This document shows positions 43,423-46,558 of a stretch of 46,558 nucleotides of DNA, one piece after another (position 1 is the stretch's first letter; each line of letters starts with the position of its first letter). This DNA is from Gammaproteobacteria bacterium. Lineage in GTDB: Bacteria > Pseudomonadota > Gammaproteobacteria > JABDBA01. Both the position numbers and the translations under genes were made by a program. The notes under the pieces are model-generated. The model saw only the letters and a list, made by a program, of their open reading frames with translations, ran no database searches and had not been told where the DNA came from. The stretch spans positions 1 through 46,558 of the forward strand of contig JABDBA010000014.1 in NCBI GenBank assembly GCA_013288885.1, given 5' to 3'.

Positions 43423-44889
43423 ATGAACACAATTAAAACACTGTCTATTATACTCACTTGCTTACTCATTGGGATCGCCACTGCGCAAGCAAACACTATT
43501 CCACCTACACAACCAGCAGCACCCATTACACCCGTTGATACCAGCATTCAGCAAGGTCTCGACCAAATTATTAATTCATTTAACCATGATGTCAGCGTAG
43601 GCGTTATTGTGCAATCGACTAGCACGGGTGCTACGCTGTATCAACACGATGCTAATCGCATGTTTATGCCCGCCAGCACCATGAAACTTTTCACTGCCAC
43701 GGCAGCGCTAGCGTATTTGGGCCCCAATTATGTTTTTTCTACCCAAATGTTTGGCAACACAATTCCTATAAACAGTATTTTGCCGGGCAACCTTTATGTT
43801 AAATTTAGCGGCGACCCAATGCTGACGATAGATGATCTCAATAATATGATTGCCATTTTAAGTCAGCGTGGTGTACGAATTATTCAAGGCAGTTTAGTGA
43901 TTGATGACACCGCATTAGATCAGGTTAACTGGGCCCCCGGTTGGATGTGGGATGAACAAATTCTTTGTTATGCCGCGCCCGCCACTTCGATTATTTTAAA
44001 CCGTAATTGTTTTGGCGTAAGTTTAGCGGCGGGAACTCAAGCCAATACTCCCGGGCACATTAGTATTGAAGGCACACTCGCTAATATCTCCATTCTGAAT
44101 AGGGTCACCACGCGCCAGGCCGATTATTGGCAATGCCCGTTAGATCTGGTCGCCTCTGGCAATAATACTTATGTTTTATCTGGTTGCTTAGCACCGAAAC
44201 ATGCGCCCATGGGTCTGTCGATTGCTTTAAATGATACACGCAAAGCCGGAACAGATATTTTGCTGCATTTGTTGAATCAACATGGTATTACTTTAGCGGG
44301 TGGAGTACGTTATGGTCAAACCCCTGCTTCTGCTAAATTATTGGCTGAGCATAATTCTGCGCCGCTAAGCGCACTCATCACACGCATGTTGAAAAAATCA
44401 GACAACCTCATCGCTGATACCTTATTCAAAAAACTAGGCGGTACGTATTTCAATACCACTGGCACGTGGAATAATGGCAGCCAAGCCGTGCGCGCGATTC
44501 TTAGCCCACGCACGGGCATTAATTTTCACAATATGGTGATGGTCGACGGTGCAGGCCTCTCGCGCTATGATTTAGTCAACCCCACTCAATTTGCTACATT
44601 GCTTAACTATGCTTATCGCTCATTACCCGCGAATAATGTGTTTTATCAAGCATTACCGAGTTCAGGTATTGATGGTACACTACGCTATCGCTTAGGTGGC
44701 CCCGTGCAGGGCAAAGTACATGCTAAAACTGGCACCATGGTAAGCACCAGTGGCCTTGCAGGCTATATCGAAACTGCAAACCATCAAACGCTCACCTTCG
44801 CCATTTTGATCAATGGTTTTGTCGGCAAGCAAGCACCCTACCACCTCTTAGAAGATAAAATTTGCCAGTTTTTAGCAGAGAAAGGGTAA
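43423..44889 (+). CDS. dacB: D-alanyl-D-alanine carboxypeptidase/endopeptidase, PBP4 type
   Basis: A 488-aa periplasmic class C penicillin-binding protein that trims and opens peptidoglycan crosslinks. A signal peptide is at about 1-24 (SIILTCLLIGIATAQA). The active-site motif SxxK is PASTMKLF (Ser85, Lys88), SxN is KKSDNLIADTL, and KTG is VHAKTGTM. The roughly 200-residue insertion after SxxK is typical of the PBP4 (S13) family. The ribosome site is AAAGGAAC before the ATG at 43423. It is placed between rlmD and relA, 1 nt before relA, so cell-wall and stringent-response genes may share a transcript. Confidence 0.94.
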   Translation: MNTIKTLSIILTCLLIGIATAQANTIPPTQPAAPITPVDTSIQQGLDQIINSFNHDVSVGVIVQSTSTGATLYQHDANRMFMPASTMKLFTATAALAYLGPNYVFSTQMFGNTIPINSILPGNLYVKFSGDPMLTIDDLNNMIAILSQRGVRIIQGSLVIDDTALDQVNWAPGWMWDEQILCYAAPATSIILNRNCFGVSLAAGTQANTPGHISIEGTLANISILNRVTTRQADYWQCPLDLVASGNNTYVLSGCLAPKHAPMGLSIALNDTRKAGTDILLHLLNQHGITLAGGVRYGQTPASAKLLAEHNSAPLSALITRMLKKSDNLIADTLFKKLGGTYFNTTGTWNNGSQAVRAILSPRTGINFHNMVMVDGAGLSRYDLVNPTQFATLLNYAYRSLPANNVFYQALPSSGIDGTLRYRLGGPVQGKVHAKTGTMVSTSGLAGYIETANHQTLTFAILINGFVGKQAPYHLLEDKICQFLAEKG

Positions 44890-44890
44890 A

Positions 44891-46558
44891 ATGGTAAAAG
44901 TAAAAGTATCACCCCACATCAATACTGACGGATCTATAAATCTAGAAGCCTGGTTGCAACATACGGCTACGCTGCGCAGCAATCAAGATCTACAACTCAT
45001 TCGTCATGCTTGTGTGCTCAGCCAACTCGCCGGTGAAGACAAGCCTACCCTCACTGGCATATCTTGCTTACAACAAGGTTTGATCATGGCCGAAGTTCTG
45101 CTTGATCTACACCTTGATAGCGAAACTATTGCTGCAGCGATTGTTTATAGCAGTGTGCAGTACGGCGATCTTAGTTTAGACGATGTGCGTGATCATTTAG
45201 GCAACCAGACGGCAAATTTGGTGCAAGGTACTATCCAAATGGAAGCCATCCGTACTCTGCCTGGTCTCGATAGTGAAAATCACACGCAACTAGAAAACGT
45301 GCGCAAAATGCTATTAGCCATGGCGCAAGACATGCGCGTGGTTATTATTAAATTGGCCGAACGCACGTCGATCATGCGTACTTTAGAAGTGTTCGATGCA
45401 GATACTTGCCGCGCTATCGCCAAAGAAACTAAAGCTATTTATGCCCCACTTGCCAACCGTTTAGGTATTGGCCAATTGAAATGGGAATTAGAAGATCTTT
45501 CTTTTCGTTATTTAGAACCGACTGCTTATCGCGAAATTGCAGATAACCTGCATGAAACACGCATTGAGCGCGAAAAATATATCGAAAAAATAATTACCGA
45601 TCTACAAACTACATTGCAAGAAAGTGGCATGAAAGATTTTTCCATCACCGGCCGCGTTAAACATATTTATAGCATTTCTCAAAAAATGCGCCGTAAAAAA
45701 ATGGGCTTTGATCAAATTTATGATCTCAATGCAGTGCGAGTTTTAGTCACTACCATTGACGAATGTTATAACGTTTTAAGCATCGTGCATGGTCAATGGA
45801 AAGCATTACGATCAGAGTTTGATGATTATATCGCCACCCCTAAACCCAATGGTTATCGTTCCATACACACCGTGGTGATCGGCCCGAATAATAAAAATAT
45901 TGAAATACAAATTCGCACCCACGAAATGCACGCAGAGTCTGAACATGGCGTCGCCGCACACTGGCAATATAAAGAGACCCATAAGCAAAGAGCAGATTAT
46001 CATGCCAAAATTGCTTGGTTGCGCCAAGTATTAGAATGGCAAAAAGATTTGGTAAAATCAGGCACTGCGATCAATCCGGTACAAAATGCAACTTTAGACG
46101 ATCGTGTATATGTATTCACCCCTACTGGTGAAATTGTCGATCTACCGCAAGGTTCGACCCCTCTTGATTTTGCATATCAGATACATAGTGAAGTTGGCCA
46201 TCGTTGTCGTGGTGCAAAAATTAATAATCATTTAGTGCAATTGACGCACACATTAATTACCGGCGAACAAGTAGAAATTTTAACCGCTAAAAATCCAAAC
46301 CCTAGTCGTGATTGGTTGAATTCACAATTGGGATATTTAAAAACAGCACGCGCGAAAGCGAAAGTGCATCATTGGTTCAAACTACAAGACTACGATAAAA
46401 ATGTGATCGATGGTCAAGCGATGATAGAGCGTGAATGCCATCGTTTAGCTATATCTGGCATTGATTTTGAGACCACTGCTCGCAAATTACATTATAAAAA
46501 TAAAAATGAGATGTTTTCCGCTTTAGGTGCCGGTGCATTACGCACGGTGCAAGTCCTT
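44891..46558 (+). CDS. relA: GTP pyrophosphokinase RelA (3' end outside the window)
   Basis: The first 556 codons are open and run off the window. RelA makes (p)ppGpp on stalled ribosomes. The N-terminal hydrolase-like domain has lost its HD catalytic motif (AIVYSSVQYGDLSLDDV in place of HDxxED), as in monofunctional RelA rather than SpoT. The synthetase domain is intact: GRVKHIYSISQKMRRKKMGF, IYDLNAVRVLV, SEFDDYIATPKPNGYRSIHTVV (with the RelA-type acidic ExDD) and IEIQIRTHEMHAESEHGVAAHW. A TGS domain follows (VYVFTPTGEIVDLPQGSTPLDFAYQIHSEVGH). The later zinc-finger and ACT regions are cut off. The ATG at 44891 is 1 nt after dacB, and the AAAGGG at the end of dacB gives the ribosome site. Confidence 0.95.
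   Translation, partial: MVKVKVSPHINTDGSINLEAWLQHTATLRSNQDLQLIRHACVLSQLAGEDKPTLTGISCLQQGLIMAEVLLDLHLDSETIAAAIVYSSVQYGDLSLDDVRDHLGNQTANLVQGTIQMEAIRTLPGLDSENHTQLENVRKMLLAMAQDMRVVIIKLAERTSIMRTLEVFDADTCRAIAKETKAIYAPLANRLGIGQLKWELEDLSFRYLEPTAYREIADNLHETRIEREKYIEKIITDLQTTLQESGMKDFSITGRVKHIYSISQKMRRKKMGFDQIYDLNAVRVLVTTIDECYNVLSIVHGQWKALRSEFDDYIATPKPNGYRSIHTVVIGPNNKNIEIQIRTHEMHAESEHGVAAHWQYKETHKQRADYHAKIAWLRQVLEWQKDLVKSGTAINPVQNATLDDRVYVFTPTGEIVDLPQGSTPLDFAYQIHSEVGHRCRGAKINNHLVQLTHTLITGEQVEILTAKNPNPSRDWLNSQLGYLKTARAKAKVHHWFKLQDYDKNVIDGQAMIERECHRLAISGIDFETTARKLHYKNKNEMFSALGAGALRTVQVL

Noticed and set aside
1..46558. tRNA, rRNA or prophage genes
   Set aside because: No T-loop-type GTTCGA sequences in a cloverleaf setting, no rRNA-like stretch, and no phage structural, integrase or transposase protein could be recognised.
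44891..46558. SpoT/Rel bifunctional enzyme instead of RelA
   Set aside because: The HD hydrolase motif is missing and the synthetase loop carries the acidic EFDD form found in monofunctional RelA.

Overview
The window reads as chromosomal DNA of an AT-rich gammaproteobacterium. Gene content and order (the mltD / yafS-like methyltransferase / rnhA / dnaQ block, rlmD and relA close together, GDH-180, ubiG next to a gph/mupP-type phosphatase, a GacA-box-driven CsrB/RsmZ-like RNA) point to the Legionellales/Coxiellaceae side of that class. The placement is an inference from gene style and not from any marker gene. No rRNA, tRNA, CRISPR array or intact insertion sequence was found.

Layout. (1) 1-4371: accessory, AT-rich segment with a two-gene minus-strand operon, an OLD-family ATPase/TOPRIM nuclease followed by a UvrD-like helicase. 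This is the gene pair of Gabija-type anti-phage defence, in an enlarged form. (2) 4372-4865: gene-free, with a REP-like palindrome and a MITE-like element with long inverted repeats. (3) 4866-7006: aroG-type DAHP synthase and pheA, overlapping by 4 nt. (4) 7026-19505: housekeeping genes: GDH-180, ubiG, a membrane protein, gph/mupP, pepN, galU, mltD. (5) 19794-21830: yafS-like methyltransferase, rnhA, dnaQ, with dispersed repeats in the gaps. (6) 21831-22387: a gap holding a GacA-type box, a promoter candidate and a GGA-rich structured RNA of the CsrB/RsmY/RsmZ type with a strong terminator. (7) 22388-24681: comEC broken by a frameshift and lacking the metal motif of its metallo-beta-lactamase domain. 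(8) 24817-27400: two unrecognised proteins of 185 and 621 aa. (9) 27447-32894: lolD and lolC/E, then aroA-aguA-aguB. (10) 32961-35040: OmpR-family two-component system. (11) 35226-41363: a 2045-aa protein made of about twenty 75-aa double-TPR modules with a coiled-coil, Ser/Pro-rich tail. (12) 41383-46558: DUF2845 protein, a gap with two perfect opposed DnaA boxes, then rlmD, dacB and a relA that runs off the window.

How the parts fit. aroG-pheA and aroA serve aromatic amino acid synthesis. aguA-aguB turn agmatine into putrescine. galU, mltD, dacB, gph/mupP and lolCD serve the envelope. relA and the CsrB-like RNA are both global stress or growth-phase regulators, which in Legionella and Coxiella relatives control the switch between replication and transmission. 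The parts most worth a second look are the CsrB-like RNA, the enlarged Gabija-like pair, the giant TPR protein with a fresh 225-bp tandem duplication, the decaying comEC, and the two unknown genes, which could be secreted effectors (speculative).
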